Shown: piece by piece, positions 1 to 11,984 of the stretch
Layout of the letters: each line of letters starts with the position of its first letter
How positions within the stretch are numbered: position 1 is the stretch's first letter
DNA from: Medicago truncatula
Taxonomy: Eukaryota > Streptophyta > Magnoliopsida > Fabales > Fabaceae
Reading direction: 5' to 3'
Assembly: GCF_003473485.1 (NCBI RefSeq)
Contig: NC_053044.1
Span: 38,010,091 to 38,074,090, forward strand
Length of the DNA: 64,000 nucleotides
Notes under the pieces: generated by a model
Databases searched by the model: none
What the model was told of the DNA's origin: nothing
The model's input: only the letters and a program-made list of their open reading frames with translations
Position numbers and translations under genes: made by a program

Positions 1-1498
1 CACTCAATTCATTTTCGATAAATTATAGGTTATAAGTCATTAGATGAAAGAAAAAAAAACATTGTTTCATGATTGACATTTGTTTCACGATCGAGCTTAT
101 AATTTAGGGTTAATAGTGTTTTTCACCCCTGTAATATAGGTCATTTTCGGTTTTCGTCCCTATAAAATTTTCGTTTGATTTCCATCCTTGTAAAACTTTT
201 TTTTCCGGAAAACACCCCTCCCCCATAAGACTGTGCATATTTGCTGACGTGGTACAATGTGTGGCATGCTGACTGTGCATATATGCTTATGTGGCGTGTT
301 GACTGTATAATTATTTTTATTTTTCTAAGGCTACACGTGGCATTTGTGACTATTTTTTTAAAAAAGTTATAATATAAATTCATTTATATTAATTTAGAAA
401 TAAAAATAATTTTAAAAATTTGAAAATAAAAAAATTCAGGAATTTTTTTTTTATTACGAAAAATATTTACCAAATTTTTTATTTAAATTAGAAAATAATT
501 TTTTTCTAAAATTTTAATTTCAAAAATGATTTTATAAAAATCTGAATTTTTTCTAAATTTGTATCCAGATTTTTAAAAATAAAATATTTTCCAGAATTTT
601 GTTTTGTAGAAAAAATTTTAAAACTGTTTTTTTTTGGGAAAAAAATATGAATTTGTTTTTTCTAATTTAACTTTTTTTTATTTTGAAAATTAAACTCCAG
701 AATCTTTAAAAAAAAAAACCGAATATTTTTTCTGATTTTTATAATATTTGAAAGAAAAAAAACTTTTTTTTTCGATTTTTAAAATCTGAATATTTTTCTG
801 ATTTTTTTTATTTTTGAAAATTTATTTTCAAATATTTTAAAAAATAAAATCTGATGTAGACAATTAAAAAAATAAAAAGGTCAAGTCAGCGCCACATAGT
901 ATGTAGTGGTGTATTGCCTTGGTACACTCTATCGGGATACTTGGATTTTAAAGCATCAGATGGAGTTGGTGTGTGGCCTTGGATTGTGATGTTTATGTAT
1001 TTATTTCATGAGATTAAAGCATAGAGAAGAAGAAAATGAAAAAAATGAGAAAAGTGATTATTCTATATTGAAGAGTTTGTTACAAGATATTTATAGTTTC
1101 TGAATCTCGGACTAACTCCTTAGATGCTACAGCAGGCATTAACTAACTCAACTGTAATGTAACTAGGATAGTCTATGTAGTATACACAATAAGAATGGTG
1201 TGGAATAACTTGCAACAAGTTAACTTGCTGCAAAAGTTAACTAGTGCATAGTAAGTTCAACACTATTCTTATTTGAAAGGGGTTTTGATGTGGAATTCCT
1301 GAAAGTGTTTGGCTTCTGGTGACCTTTGTAATTGTGTATTTTACTTGATTGTTTGGTCGTCTAGCAAATAATAGTGTAGGCTATTTGCTTCATTAAAGAT
1401 GAATAGAGTTTGTTTATGTTGAATTAATAATAGTACCCACATAAGAACTTAAAATATTGCCATGAAAATATCCATATCATAACATGATGAAAATAGGC
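1..1498. other. Gene-free, AT-rich left flank
   Basis: Positions 100-330 resemble the terminal region of a Mutator-like element: spaced phrases of the 'tttcgtccct' kind, then GC-richer text with 'gacgtgg' and 'acgtggc' motifs. The MULE at 62.76 kb begins in the same style. Positions 360-870 are almost pure A/T with homopolymer runs. I see no coding potential; the short reading frames here have no family signature. Confidence 0.5.
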
Positions 1499-1885
1499 TA
1501 AATTGCATTTTTGGTCCCTTAATTATTTAGGTAGTATCGCTTTGGTCCCTTAATTAAAATTCGATTTATTTTGGTCCCTTAACTTCTCTCTGTTACACAT
1601 TTTGGTCCTTTCCGTTAGTTTTAATTCAAAAATGTTAGATTTTTTTCATCTTCTTCTCCTCTTTTTCATCTTCATATCATCTCCATCAACCTTCAACAAC
1701 AAGAATCCAAAAAAAATTCCAGAAGAAAACCTAACGCTTTTGAATTAAAACTAACGAAAAGAACCAAAATGTGTAACGGAAAGAAATTAAGAGACCAAAA
1801 TAAATCGAATTTTAATTAAGGGACCAAAGCGATACTACCTAAATAGTTAAGGGACCAAAAATGCAATTTAAATATTGCCATGAAA
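1452..1885. repeat. 16-bp direct repeat around a MITE
   Basis: The 16-mer aaatattgccatgaaa occurs at 1452-1467 and again at 1870-1885. The second copy abuts the right end of the fold-back MITE at 1499-1870. The first lies 31 bp outside its left end, so this is not a simple target-site duplication. It may be an older duplication or mark a larger event that included the MITE. Confidence 0.6.
1499..1870. mobile_element. Fold-back MITE, 'tttggtccctt' type
   Basis: The two ends are inverted copies of each other over about 130 bp. The left arm starts taaattgcatttttggtccc and the right arm ends with its complement. Each arm carries several 'ggtccctta' phrases. The roughly 100-bp centre is CT-rich and non-coding. 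No transposase is present, so it is non-autonomous. The family is common in legumes but I cannot name the superfamily. Confidence 0.75.
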
Positions 1886-2030
1886 TGCAAAACATAAACT
1901 TAAAATAAATAGCACTAAATTTCTCGGTAACCACATGGCCAACCAGTCATACATTTTGCTAGCTATCCAATATGCTAAAGATGTGCTATATTAGCAGCTC
2001 TTAAAATAAAAGAGCAAAAATAAATGTCTT

Positions 2031-3960
2031 ACACTGATACATAAAGATGCACAAGCTCACAAAATACCAACAAGAAAAAAATGGTGCTAAAGCCCAATTC
2101 CTTCCCTTTATTTGTGTGACATACATCATTACAAATTCTCTAAATTTGGGGAAATATTGTTTTACAATTATTTTAAAAGGGTTAGGTTTAGAGGCTTCAG
2201 TGATTTGCCCCATCAATTTGGAGGGGACGGGCATGTAGTATACAGACACTTATGGCCATCATAATAGGGAAGTCTCTTTCCCAAGTATGAATCATGATAC
2301 AGCCTCAGAAGTTGTTCCATAACAACACAATTCACACCTCTAGACGTCTCTTCTGGAGTAATTGTTACCTACGCAACCAAGAGCAGAAATACTAGCAATA
2401 AGTATAATTAAAAGGATAAACAGTAAGTAATTATACAAATCATTGAAAGTGGAACTTACATCATACTGATGGAGGGTTTTTCAAAGGTAACTCAGAAAGA
2501 AAAAATTGGTTTGCCATAACAACACACTTCTTGCCATAGCTCCCCTTTCCAAGGAGAAGAAGAAACCCAAAGTGATGATTTACTTTGTGGAGAAGAGGCA
2601 TGCGTCTCTTAAGAATGAAATGTCATTTGTCCTAGATCTTGTTCAACTTCAGACACCTCTGGTAGTTGGGAAAATGAACTTGCCTCAGATTGGGGAGAGG
2701 TGAAGGAGACACGAAAACTTGATAGGATGTAGATGGAACTGAGGTTGCTTGATGCAGCTCGGTGCTGGTTACATCAGTCTGCCACCATATGAAGAAACTA
2801 CAACATGGCCACCGCCAGCACCTGCACCATATTGGTGTTGGAGGTGGCCAAGACGTAGTTCCTTCATATGGCGGCCCATCAAGGTAACCACCACCTGAGC
2901 TGCATCAAGCAACCTAAGTTTCATCTGCCCCCTAACCAGTTTTCGTGTCTCCTCCACCTGCTCCCCATTCCGAGACAAGTTCATCTACACACCAGAAGTG
3001 TTTGAATTTGAATAGGATCTGAGGCAAATTCATCGTCCCAAGATTGGGAAGCTTTATTTTTGTAGCTTTGGTGACCGATAGTTGTATTTCTTTCCCTAGA
3101 GGCTTCTAGGTGTTTTTTTTTTTTTTTGTTGGAGTTTAACCCATTTTGCTCTCTATATTTATTTGTGCACAAGATAGAAAACATATGTTTCCTCTCTATA
3201 TTTTCTCTCAATCTCAACACTAGGAGAAACCTTACTCTATATTTTCTCTCTCTCAACAAGCTCTAAATGTTTTTGTTGAGTTACTACTTGATGGGATGAA
3301 TGAAATGGTGGAAATGAACTTGCTATTTAAAAGAGAGGTAAAATATAGTTCCTTGCATGCAATAAGCCACTTGTCTTCCATGCAAAACACCAAGTGTACA
3401 ACATGTCATTTGTATCGCATGCATCTTGCAACTTGTCAATGCATGCAACTGTCCACTTTGCCACTTTGCCTTACATGAAAAATGCAACTTGTCTTACATG
3501 CACCTTGGACAGGTGTCCTGTTACAAAAGTGGCTTTACCAGTTACAATATTGAGCTTCGAGCATCATTTGGGAAAATTTCATTCATAATCATGGGCTTAA
3601 ATCACAGTTTGATCCCATATCATACGCAAAAATATCATGTTTTCTTAGGTGCAATTCGCCATTGTCACTCACACAACAATCACTCCTCACGCAACCTAAC
3701 TAACTTTTTCCCATACTACAAGGCATACAAAACGGAAAAGATTTTTTTGGTTTGATGGGTTACAAGGTAGAGGTAGCTACTTACATATATAGATAGATAT
3801 AAAACCTCCCAAACACATTCATTGGTCAAATATACACTAAAGTTTGTGCAAATTTGACTGGTAGACAAATAATACAATTACTTCAGTGACACTTTGGCAT
3901 CATTAGGCAAACCCAAATACCAACACAAATTTTTGGCATCATTAGGCAAAATGGTTTTGT
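2031..3960 (-). pseudogene. Decayed partial copy of the CPVC gene (5' part)
   Basis: Two blocks match the functional gene at 5.6-8.2 kb. Positions 2031-2240 resemble its intron 1 (about 7540-7740). Positions 3645-3960 resemble its start region and 5' flank (about 8190-8570). At the position equivalent to the functional start (3660-3662, minus) the copy reads Met-Ala-Asn-Cys-Thr and then a stop codon. Exons 2-5 have no counterpart here. Between the two blocks lies an unrelated inverted duplication. This is a duplicated 5' gene end that has lost its coding capacity. Confidence 0.6.
2634..3025. repeat. Hairpin-forming inverted duplication
   Basis: The sequence from about 2634 to the centre near 2828 is repeated in reverse complement out to about 3025. 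Landmarks: 'ggagacacgaaaact' at 2705-2719 pairs with its complement at 2938-2952, and 'gttgcttgatgcagctc' pairs with 'gagctgcatcaagcaac'. The arms differ at roughly one base in five to ten by eye. They are GC-richer than the surroundings and look like a copied gene fragment, but I could not identify the source. A transcript would fold into a long imperfect hairpin. Confidence 0.7.
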
Positions 3961-4650
3961 ACTGTTTTGTTTTCCTTATTGCGGGGAAAAGCAGAAACTG
4001 AAAAAAGCAGAGGGATAAGAAAAGTCATGGTTCAAACTCAGATGGAAGAGGGAAAGAAAAACCAACTACCTAAGAAACTCTTAATTGTATTTAATGTTTT
4101 CAAAAGGTCGTTTAAGAAACTCTTTTAAAGAGTAGTTTCTCTTCTTCACCAAAGGACATGAGTTTTTTTTTTTTGTTTTTATAAATAGAGACACTTTCTA
4201 GCAGATATTGTGATGTTGTTACCGAGTTGTGGCAAGAGTTTATCTTATTATCCTACAATGCCTCCACCAGATGCATCTTAAATCTTAATGTACTAAACAT
4301 TGATATCTGATAAATTGAATTTTGACATGATCAACGATTGTATGTAGGATTTACTTCCACGTTAAGATAAAACATATTTGTGATATGACATTCCATATTC
4401 AGCCAACTTAGATGGTGATGCAGTCGATGATGTACAAACTCACGAATTTTGCAACACAACTACTACTTCGGAACTTCGAAAGCACAAGGTGAAATTGGAA
4501 GTTGGAGTGTCACTGATTGCCACTTTATTAGAGAAAATATTATTTATAGCATCATTAAAACCTCTTTTGTGATCTCAAATGATCAGTTAACTAGTTAACT
4601 GATATCTTAACTAAATCTTTATGGAGACCTCGAATGGATTATGCGAGAAT
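3026..4650. other. Gene-free stretch
   Basis: Positions 3380-3510 hold imperfect repeats around 'acttgtc' and 'atgca'. The right part of the decayed gene copy ends near 3960. From 3960 to 4650 I see only ordinary AT-rich intergenic sequence. The short frames around 3300-3750 lack splice support and family features. Confidence 0.4.
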
Positions 4651-4799
4651 GAACAAAATTTATGGTTAGGAATGCAGGTTTTCATATGCAGAAAGACAGT
4701 AATGACAAACTACTAAGTAAATATATTGCTACGTTATCGATTATATTGGTTTAAAGTTTAAATAATCAGAGTAGGATAGTGCAAGCTAGACTTAGTTAG

Positions 4800-5632
4800 A
4801 AAAACCATATGAACAAATAGGAAATATCTCCTTTTAGTCCTACATAAAATCTGAAAAAGCTAATGTAGTATCTCACACATGAAGAAAAAGTCATTTAGTC
4901 CCTCAAAAGTGAATAAGCTTGTAATATCATGTCTTCACCACGTTTATATGAACAAAAATATAACCAAGTGAATATTTTTCTGTTGGTATTGCAACAGAAA
5001 AAAACGCAATGCCTCTTTTTACATGCATCATCAAAGTTATCTGAAGATATAATTAATAACGCAGTTCCTCGCAAATGCATGCCTATCTATTCAGTTATTC
5101 TAAGAAGTCAAAAATTTGATGAAAAGTGCTTTTAAAGTGACTTTCCTACAAGTGAAAAATTTACTCTGCTGTAACCTTTAAAAAGTGCTTTTAAAGAATT
5201 TGATGAAAAATTGAGTATTTTATGGTAGAACAAAGTATTTGATGAAAAATTGTGTAGAATCAAATCAGCTAATAGTTTATATGACTCCCTTAATAGGGAA
5301 AAGTTTATATGACTCCCTTAATAGGGAAAAGTTTATATTACTCCCTTAATCAAAATTAAGATATAATTTTGAAAAAATAACTAGCAAGAATGAACAAATA
5401 GGAAATATCTCGTTTTAGTCCTGCATAAAATCTGAGAAGCTAATTTCAGTATCTCACTCATGAAGAAAAAGTCATTTAGTACCTCAAAAGTGAATATTTT
5501 TCTGTTGGTATTGCAACAGAAAAAGAAAAACACAATGCCTCATTTTACAAGCATCATCAAAAGTATCTGAAGATATAATTAATAAAGCAGTTCCTCGCAA
5601 ATGCGTCTATCTATTCTACTATTCTAAGAACA
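4800..5632. repeat. Direct duplication of about 250-330 bp
   Basis: Positions 4800-5115 and 5390-5632 are copies in the same orientation about 0.55 kb apart. Both start 'gaacaaataggaaatatctc', both contain 'ctgttggtattgcaacagaa', and both end near 'attctaaga'. The second copy contains the end of the last exon of the CPVC gene, so the first copy is a duplicated 3' gene end. A further weak copy of the flanking 'actcccttaatcaaa' sequence lies near 6220-6255. Confidence 0.7.
5275..5350 (+). repeat. 28-bp tandem repeat, about 2.7 copies
   Basis: The unit running from 'gtttatatgactccctt' to 'aatagggaaaa' is present at 5275-5302 and 5303-5330, with a partial third copy to about 5350. It is non-coding and lies downstream of the CPVC gene. 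Confidence 0.8.
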
Positions 5633-8209
5633 AAGTTGACATAAGCAATTCCTGAGAAAAAGTAGCTCTCTTTCTTCTCTCTTGGACATCCAATTCATCC
5701 CTGGTATCCGTTGCATCTGTCCCAATGCTGCAAACATGAAACCACAATACCAAAAACAGCATACCTTATTAATGTGTATAAAGTACTCAAAATCAATACA
5801 ACAAATATTTAAAAGAGAATGTTTGGAATGTATTACAGGTTACCACTTTAGAATTCAAATATTTCTACACATTTTACAAGTAATTATAAAAACACGTACT
5901 AAGAGACGAAGAGTATAGATATACTTTTCAAGAGAATGTGATTGTGAACCATATCACAGGTAGATATTAACCACAATCAAGTAAATCTGGCAATAGAAGG
6001 GTGTGCCAAAGAACTTTACAAAATTCAAGGTTTGGAGTGAAAGTTTTCATATTCAGAAAGAAAATAATGATAAATTAATGCGTAAACCTCTTATTAAATG
6101 ATCATTTAGACTTAGATCATGATATTTAGAGAAACCATCATAATTGTATCTCAAGTCAACAAATACAGGCTATTAAAGTGAGTAACAGTACATGTGTGTA
6201 TTGGCATGCATTATGTGACTCCCTTAATCAAATTAAGATATAATTTTGCAAGAATTTTTTTGGGATAATGAGGGTATGATATCAAACATACACATACCTC
6301 TCGTATCTTTCAATGTAACCTTAAAATGGAAAGAATATTAGATAAATGAAAATTCGAAAAAGCAGAATATTTGGAAATCTATGGTAAGTTGCTAATTTTC
6401 CTTACCACATGAAGCAGTTTTTATTTAATGAAGAGAACAATGATATTAAATTCAGATAGACTAATTCACTTATAAGTTTAGTTTATATTTATAACATATC
6501 TAAGAACAAGAGATTTGCAAATACTGCAACGGAAAAAATGTTTAATTTTTAATCATGTGCCTTTAATGAGTTTAGTTTATATTTAGGAGTTCCCCAACTT
6601 TGTTCTTTTTATTCATACCAGCATACCACTATTACAACATATAGAATGCAAAGGACAATACCTTTTTGCAATGGATGTGTCGTTTGCAACGACATCATCT
6701 GAGGCATTGCTGATGGTATCTTCTTCATCTGAAAGTATATAATTCAAGCTTTGAAGATACACATTCTCCCTAAACGCTGGCGAAATTGAATCAGGCATTT
6801 GTTCATGTTTGTTGTGTTCCCTAGAAGCATCTTTCTTGCCATGCACTTCCCAATGAACATTTTGTACGCCGTTTTTTTTCCGAGGTTTCCAAATCCACTA
6901 TGTAGAAAGCATACATCGTTATATTGGGTTAGATAAGAATCACAAGATAATTTACAGATACCTTCTGTGAGATTGGGAAGCTTGTGTTCTGAACCATCCT
7001 GATTGCATCCTCCCCTAAGCTTTCATCACACACAGGACAATTCTGATATAGGAACAGTGTAGCAGTCATTCAGATATCAGGACAAGTGCACTATATCAAG
7101 CTGATACATAAATTCTCTGTTCAATTTCATTAGCAGCTAAGCAAGGACATTCATTTTTACAAATTATAACAATGACAATAGTCTAGTTATCATTCAATCA
7201 TGAAATATCGGAAAATGAAACCAAATCTAACAAAAACCCAAAGAAATACTTCAGTAACAAGTTCTGCTAAACATAAATTATGAAATTCAGGAGGTCATAC
7301 CATATTATATGCATCATAATCTACTGAACGGTCAGTTGAAACTTCAATGTTGAAATCACATACAGGACATTTTACAATCGGTAGATTAACCTCATCCGGA
7401 TCGACTTGATTTGAAACTGAAGTATCTTCTGTCGGGTTCAAAATGGATCAGCATCAGAATGTTATTTCTAGAACGAGAACTCCAATTTGCATGACATAAA
7501 AAGTACGTCTCAAACTTAATAAAAAACCGAAGAAAAAAATGTCTACACTGATACATATGCACAAGATCACAAAATATCAACAAGAAAGAAAGAAAGAAAT
7601 CAATGCTAAAAAGAATGTGAGGTTACATCCCTTATTTGTGTGATTGAAATCATTCAAATCCTCTCAATCAGGAGAATTTTTTTTTTAGCAAACATTTGTA
7701 AAGGATTTGGTTTAAAGGTTTTCATGATAATCCTATTCAGTTTTAAAAACTCCATAACAAAGAAAATGTTTAATTTTTAACCTCATCCAAATTAAGAACA
7801 AAATTTTCCTGAGCTAAGTTTAAGACTTGACATATAATCAATCTCTTCAATAAAATACATCCAAGAAGAATAAAATTGATATATCAGAGAGAACCTAACT
7901 TCATTTCTAAGGTACCAACATACAGAAAGAACAGGTTCACACACATAAAGAAAGATTATTAAAATCAAATTAAAAAAAACAACCTTTCTCATCTCCAGAA
8001 ATACTGTGATCATCAACCTCATTCGTCATACAAATATTTGGTGGACTTGTAATTCTGACCCTTCTTAGAATCCTCATGTCTTCTTCATTGATATTAGAAA
8101 GTTCAAGATTCATTGAAGTGAAATTGTCAAAAACAGAAGAATCTTCAGGCACCTCAGTAGGTGTTGTTGAAGATGAACTCAAGTTGTTTTCCTCTGTGCA
8201 ATTCGTCAT
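5619..8209 (-). CDS. Unknown five-exon gene with two CPVC motifs
   Basis: Exons on the minus strand are 8209-7984, 7428-7301, 7042-6962, 6897-6662 and 5727-5619. All introns are GT-AG and phases match, giving 259 residues. The start is the ATG at 8209 in MTNCTEENN. Residues 1-90 are Ser/Thr/Glu-rich and probably disordered. CPVC occurs at residues 96-99 (exon 2) and again at 120-123 (exon 3). The exon 2/3 border lies one codon before the second motif, as though a zinc-knuckle module had been duplicated. Residues 146-152 are basic (WIWKPRK) and the rest is acidic. I see no second Cys/His pair to complete a classical finger, so zinc binding is unproven. I do not recognise the family; a degenerate ubiquitin-binding-type finger is one possibility. 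Partial copies lie at 2.0-4.0 and 4.8-5.1 kb. The last exon is the least certain. Confidence 0.72.
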
Positions 8210-8458
8210 TGTCACTCACTCGACAATCTCTCTCTCTCTCGCGCAACCTTTTTCTAAGCCAAAAAGCCGTAGAAAACTGAAAACTGGAAAGCTTCTTATG
8301 CATACAAATAAAAAAAGAACGTCCCAATGAGTTTGTGTGTGTGTATAATGTGAAGCCAAGAAAGCCTTTGCATGTCAAGATAGTAATAGTACTGACTTCA
8401 AGGAAACGGTTACTTGTACATATGAAAGACACTTGGAACACATTCATTGGTCGAAATG

Positions 8459-8519
<61 letters not shown>
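8459..8519. repeat. (AAT)n microsatellite
   Basis: This is 61 bp of uninterrupted AAT/ATA repeat, about 350 bp upstream of the CPVC gene start. The decayed copy of this flank near 3.85 kb has no such tract, so the expansion is specific to this copy. Confidence 0.97.
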
Positions 8520-8520
<1 letters not shown>

Positions 8521-8772
8521 TTCAAAAACCCTTAATTTTGGCATCATTGGGCTAAACAATTTTCAATGAAGTAATCCGAGAAAATGAAGTGAAAATGAAG
8601 TAGGAAGATGGAGATAAAAACATGTACCGTAGTGAAATCCCAAAAATGCATGTCGATGTTTCTTGAAGAAGAAGAAATCATCGCCAACCATAGTTTCTTC
8701 ATAAGAGTTGTGTTGATGGTTTCTTTGATTACTCTTTTGCATTCTAACACTCTCTTCTTCTGCCACACACAA

Positions 8773-9036
8773 ACAGATTGACTATGGTTGACTCACACCT
8801 GGCATTTTAACCATAATTCGAGGAATGTATGTGTTGCCGTTGTAAATCAAAGATAAAGTTACCCATGCGTAAGTGCATATGTTAATTATTTTCCATTTTT
8901 CATTTTTCTTCTTATTTTATTTTATTTCATTTTTTAATATTTTTTTGGTTTCTGCTACATTGAAATTTACATTTTTTAATATCTCAATGTTACATTAAAA
9001 ATGTAAGTAACGGAAGTTTGAATTTTTATTTTTTTT
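8773..9036. other. Short AT-rich spacer
   Basis: T-rich, non-coding DNA between the CPVC gene flank and the LINE tail. A minus-strand frame at 8563-8772 begins MCVAEEESVRMQK and ends at a plausible GT donor. It could be an upstream exon of the CPVC gene, but I found no acceptor that joins it in frame to the assigned start. Confidence 0.3.
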
Positions 9037-9240
9037 TAAATGTCAAAATGAAATATATTAATCAAACCGAGCAAGTCTTCCGATGTAAGTTGTGCTAGAA
9101 AAGACTTGAAAAGAGTTACAAGACAAAGTCCAACATGAACAAGGAAAACAAAAAAAGAAACAAACTAGGATACATATTGTAAGCAATCACGAGGATTAAA
9201 CCTCCAACGTATCTCTCAACAAATAAGTACCTGCTTTGAA
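9037..9240 (-). mobile_element. LINE-like 3' end with poly(A)
   Basis: Read on the minus strand, a short frame ends WRFNPRDCLQYVS and then a stop. About 150 bp of untranslated sequence follows, ending in an A-rich tail near 9037-9045. A 5'-truncated copy ending in poly(A) is typical of non-LTR retrotransposition. The family is not certain. Confidence 0.45.
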
Positions 9241-9261
9241 TCTAGCTTTGTTTTTTCTAAT

Positions 9262-10998
9262 AATGATGACATTATGTTATGGCATTTAAGGTTAGGATAT
9301 CCTAGTTTTTCGTATTTGAAACACTTGTTCCCTAAATTATTTTCTAAGAAGGATCCTACTTTATTTCATTGTGAAACTCGTGAATTTGCTAAACATCATC
9401 GTTCATCTTTTTCTACACAACCATATAAGCATTCAAAGCCTTTTGCAGCTATTCACAGTGATGTTTGGGGTCTTAATAAAATAAGCACTTTTTCAAATAA
9501 AAAATGGTTTATAACTTTTATTGATGATCATACCAGAATTTATTGGGATTATTTGTTAAAAGAAAAATCAGAAGTTAGACAAACTGTTAAGAACTTCTAT
9601 AAAATGGTGCAGACCCAATATCAAACAAATGTTGAAGTCTTCAGAAGTGACAATGGTACAGAATATTTTAATATGGTTTTGTCCGATTTTTTCCATAAAA
9701 ATGGGGTTATTCATCAAAGTTCTTGTGTTAATACACCCCAACAAAATGGAATTGCAGAGAAAAAATAGGCACCTTCTAGAGGTTGCAAGAGCTTTACTCT
9801 TTGCTAACAAGGTTCCAAAATATTTATGGTGATGCTGGTTTGACTGCTTCATATTTAATTAATCGTATGCCGTCTAAAGTTTTAGATTTCAAAACCCCTC
9901 TTGATATTTTCAAAAAATATTTTCCTCTGACTCGTGTGTCTGCCGAATTACCACTAAAAGTTTTTAGTTGCACTGCTTTTGTTCATGAACATAAACATAT
10001 CGGCAAACTCGAGCCATCAAATGTGTTTTTATTGGTTACTCTCCAACTCAAAAGGGGTATAAGTGTTTTGACCCAAAAACAAAAAAGGTTTTTGCAAACA
10101 TGGATGTTACTTTTGTTGAGAATCAATCTTTTTTTTTATAACATTCATCTTGGGAGGGGGGAGGGGGGACTTGAAAGAAGATTCTTTTTTTGAAAATATT
10201 ATTGCTTTAAGTGATGTAGTGTTGTCACAAAATTATGAGACTAACATTGGTGCACCAAAAGAAAATGCCCAAGAATCGATGGAACTCAATCCGCCTGTGA
10301 ATGAGGTACCTACGAATTATGGGGCAACATTTTCAAATCAAAACCATAATGAACAAATTCTTGATATCGATAGTAATGAGGAAGAGCCTGAAATGCCACA
10401 ACAAAATGACTCAAATAAAGAAACACAAATAAGGTTTAATAGAAGTGATCCTATTTGGAAGGGAAATGTCTATGAAAGAAGGGACCATAAAAGGGGAGAT
10501 GAAGGACCCATTCTCCAGCCCTGCCAAGAATATGAACCAAGAAATGATCCTAATCATCATCCAAATCCTGGTAAGTCTTCTATTCCTAAGTGACGTGGTA
10601 AGTCTTCTTCTATTACTACAAGTGATGATCCTGATTTACATATACCTATAGCAATTAGGAAACCGGTTAGATCGTATCCGATGTCTAAATTTGTGTCATA
10701 CTCAAATTTGTCTTCTTCACTTGATGTGTTTACCTCTCAGTTGTCTGCTGTAGAAATTCCCAAAAATGTACGTGAGACTCTAAAAAATCCAAAGTGGAAG
10801 GAAGTTGTTCTAGAGGAGATGAGAGCTCTTGAAAAGAATAAAACTTGGAAAATCATGACTTTACCTACAGGGAAAATTGTCGGTTGTAAGTGGGTCTTTA
10901 CGGTAAAGTATAACTCTGACAACATAGTTGAAAGATACAAGGCACGCTTGGTTGCTAAAGGATTTACTCATGCATATGGCATAGACTACTCATAGACT
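9262..10998 (+). mobile_element. Ty1/copia retrotransposon fossil (internal pol part)
   Basis: The recognisable parts, in order, are a GAG-pre-integrase-like segment, an integrase core, the integrase-RT linker and the start of the copia reverse transcriptase. The RT start carries motifs such as WKIMTLPTGK and KARLVAKGF. Most of RT, RNase H, gag and both LTRs are absent. The copy is broken, with several breaks, and looks old. It ends abruptly where another copia fragment of opposite orientation begins. Confidence 0.85.
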
Positions 10999-11560
10999 TT
11001 TGCTCCTGTTGCCATAAGGATTGCCGCTACCAGAACTGCCACCACCAGGGACACCTCCACCAGAACCACTGCTGCCAGTAGTGGTGATGTCGTTGTTGTT
11101 GGTGACAATCGGTATGGTGCTGCTACCATTGTTTACCGTTTCTGGTTCTTGAGTTGGACTGCCGCTACCTGTGGTGGTCATAAAAGTTGTTTTCAGCATC
11201 AGGTCGGGAATGGTTGTTGTGTCTTGCATGGATTGTGATGAGCCATTAGAGAGGCGAAAAAAATCGTGATTTTGATGGATCGCAAAAGATTAAGACTTGC
11301 AGTTAACTATTTGCAAGTTGTTAACCCTAATCGAACCATAAGGCTCATGATACCATCTAGGAAAACATATAAGAAATCATATGAGAGATTAGAAGAATGA
11401 TTCTTTCTTATTTTATTTCTGCAGTCCAAGACTGTTTATATAGGAAAAGGAATTACAATAAACATAATGACAAATAATGTTTTATCATGACTAATAATGG
11501 CATAATATATTCTAATAACGACCAATAATATCATTTGACTTTTCTACAATTGGTAATCAA
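10999..11560 (-). mobile_element. Copia-type fossil: LTR part, primer site, gag start
   Basis: Read on the minus strand this piece has an LTR-like sequence (about 11560-11356) with a TATATAA-like motif. A primer-binding-site motif complementary to the 3' end of initiator Met tRNA follows at about 11342-11355. Then come a leader and the start of a gag-like frame rich in Thr, Ser and Gly (11229-10999). The remainder of the element is missing and the copy is not functional. The outer LTR edge is uncertain. Confidence 0.65.
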
Positions 11561-11984
11561 AATTATTTTAAATAATAATTTTAAATTACATATATTATTT
11601 TTATGCAGGGGTATTTTAATCTCCTAAAAAATATGTTTCTTTCTCTTCTTCCACTTTCAATTTTACCAAACGACTAAATAATAATCTCACATTCTATTCA
11701 CTTTCTTTCTTCTAACATTCTTCCCTGCTTTATTCTCTTTCTATTGTGATCCAAACAAAGCATATGACTTTCTTTTCAACATACTTTATCTTATTTTGTA
11801 AAATATATGTAGGTTCCACTTTTTTTTTCCTTTTTGACAAAATGTAGGTTCCAATTTCACTATTTTAAAAATGAGTTCACATAAAAGAGTGAAGGTTGAA
11901 AATAAACAGTTAGTACATGGTTTTTCAATATTAAAAACACAATGCATGTATATGTAATCAAAAGGATATATTTGTCAGATTTCT
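11561..11984. other. Gene-free spacer
   Basis: AT-rich sequence with CT-rich patches. Nothing recognisable. Confidence 0.4.

Noticed and set aside
8154-8535. Long Leu-run and Asn-run frames
   Set aside because: They are translations of the AAT microsatellite at 8459-8519, not proteins.
10990-11229. Gly/Thr-rich 79-codon minus-strand frame as a host gene
   Set aside because: It sits directly behind an LTR-like sequence and a primer-binding-site motif, so it is the gag start of a copia fossil.
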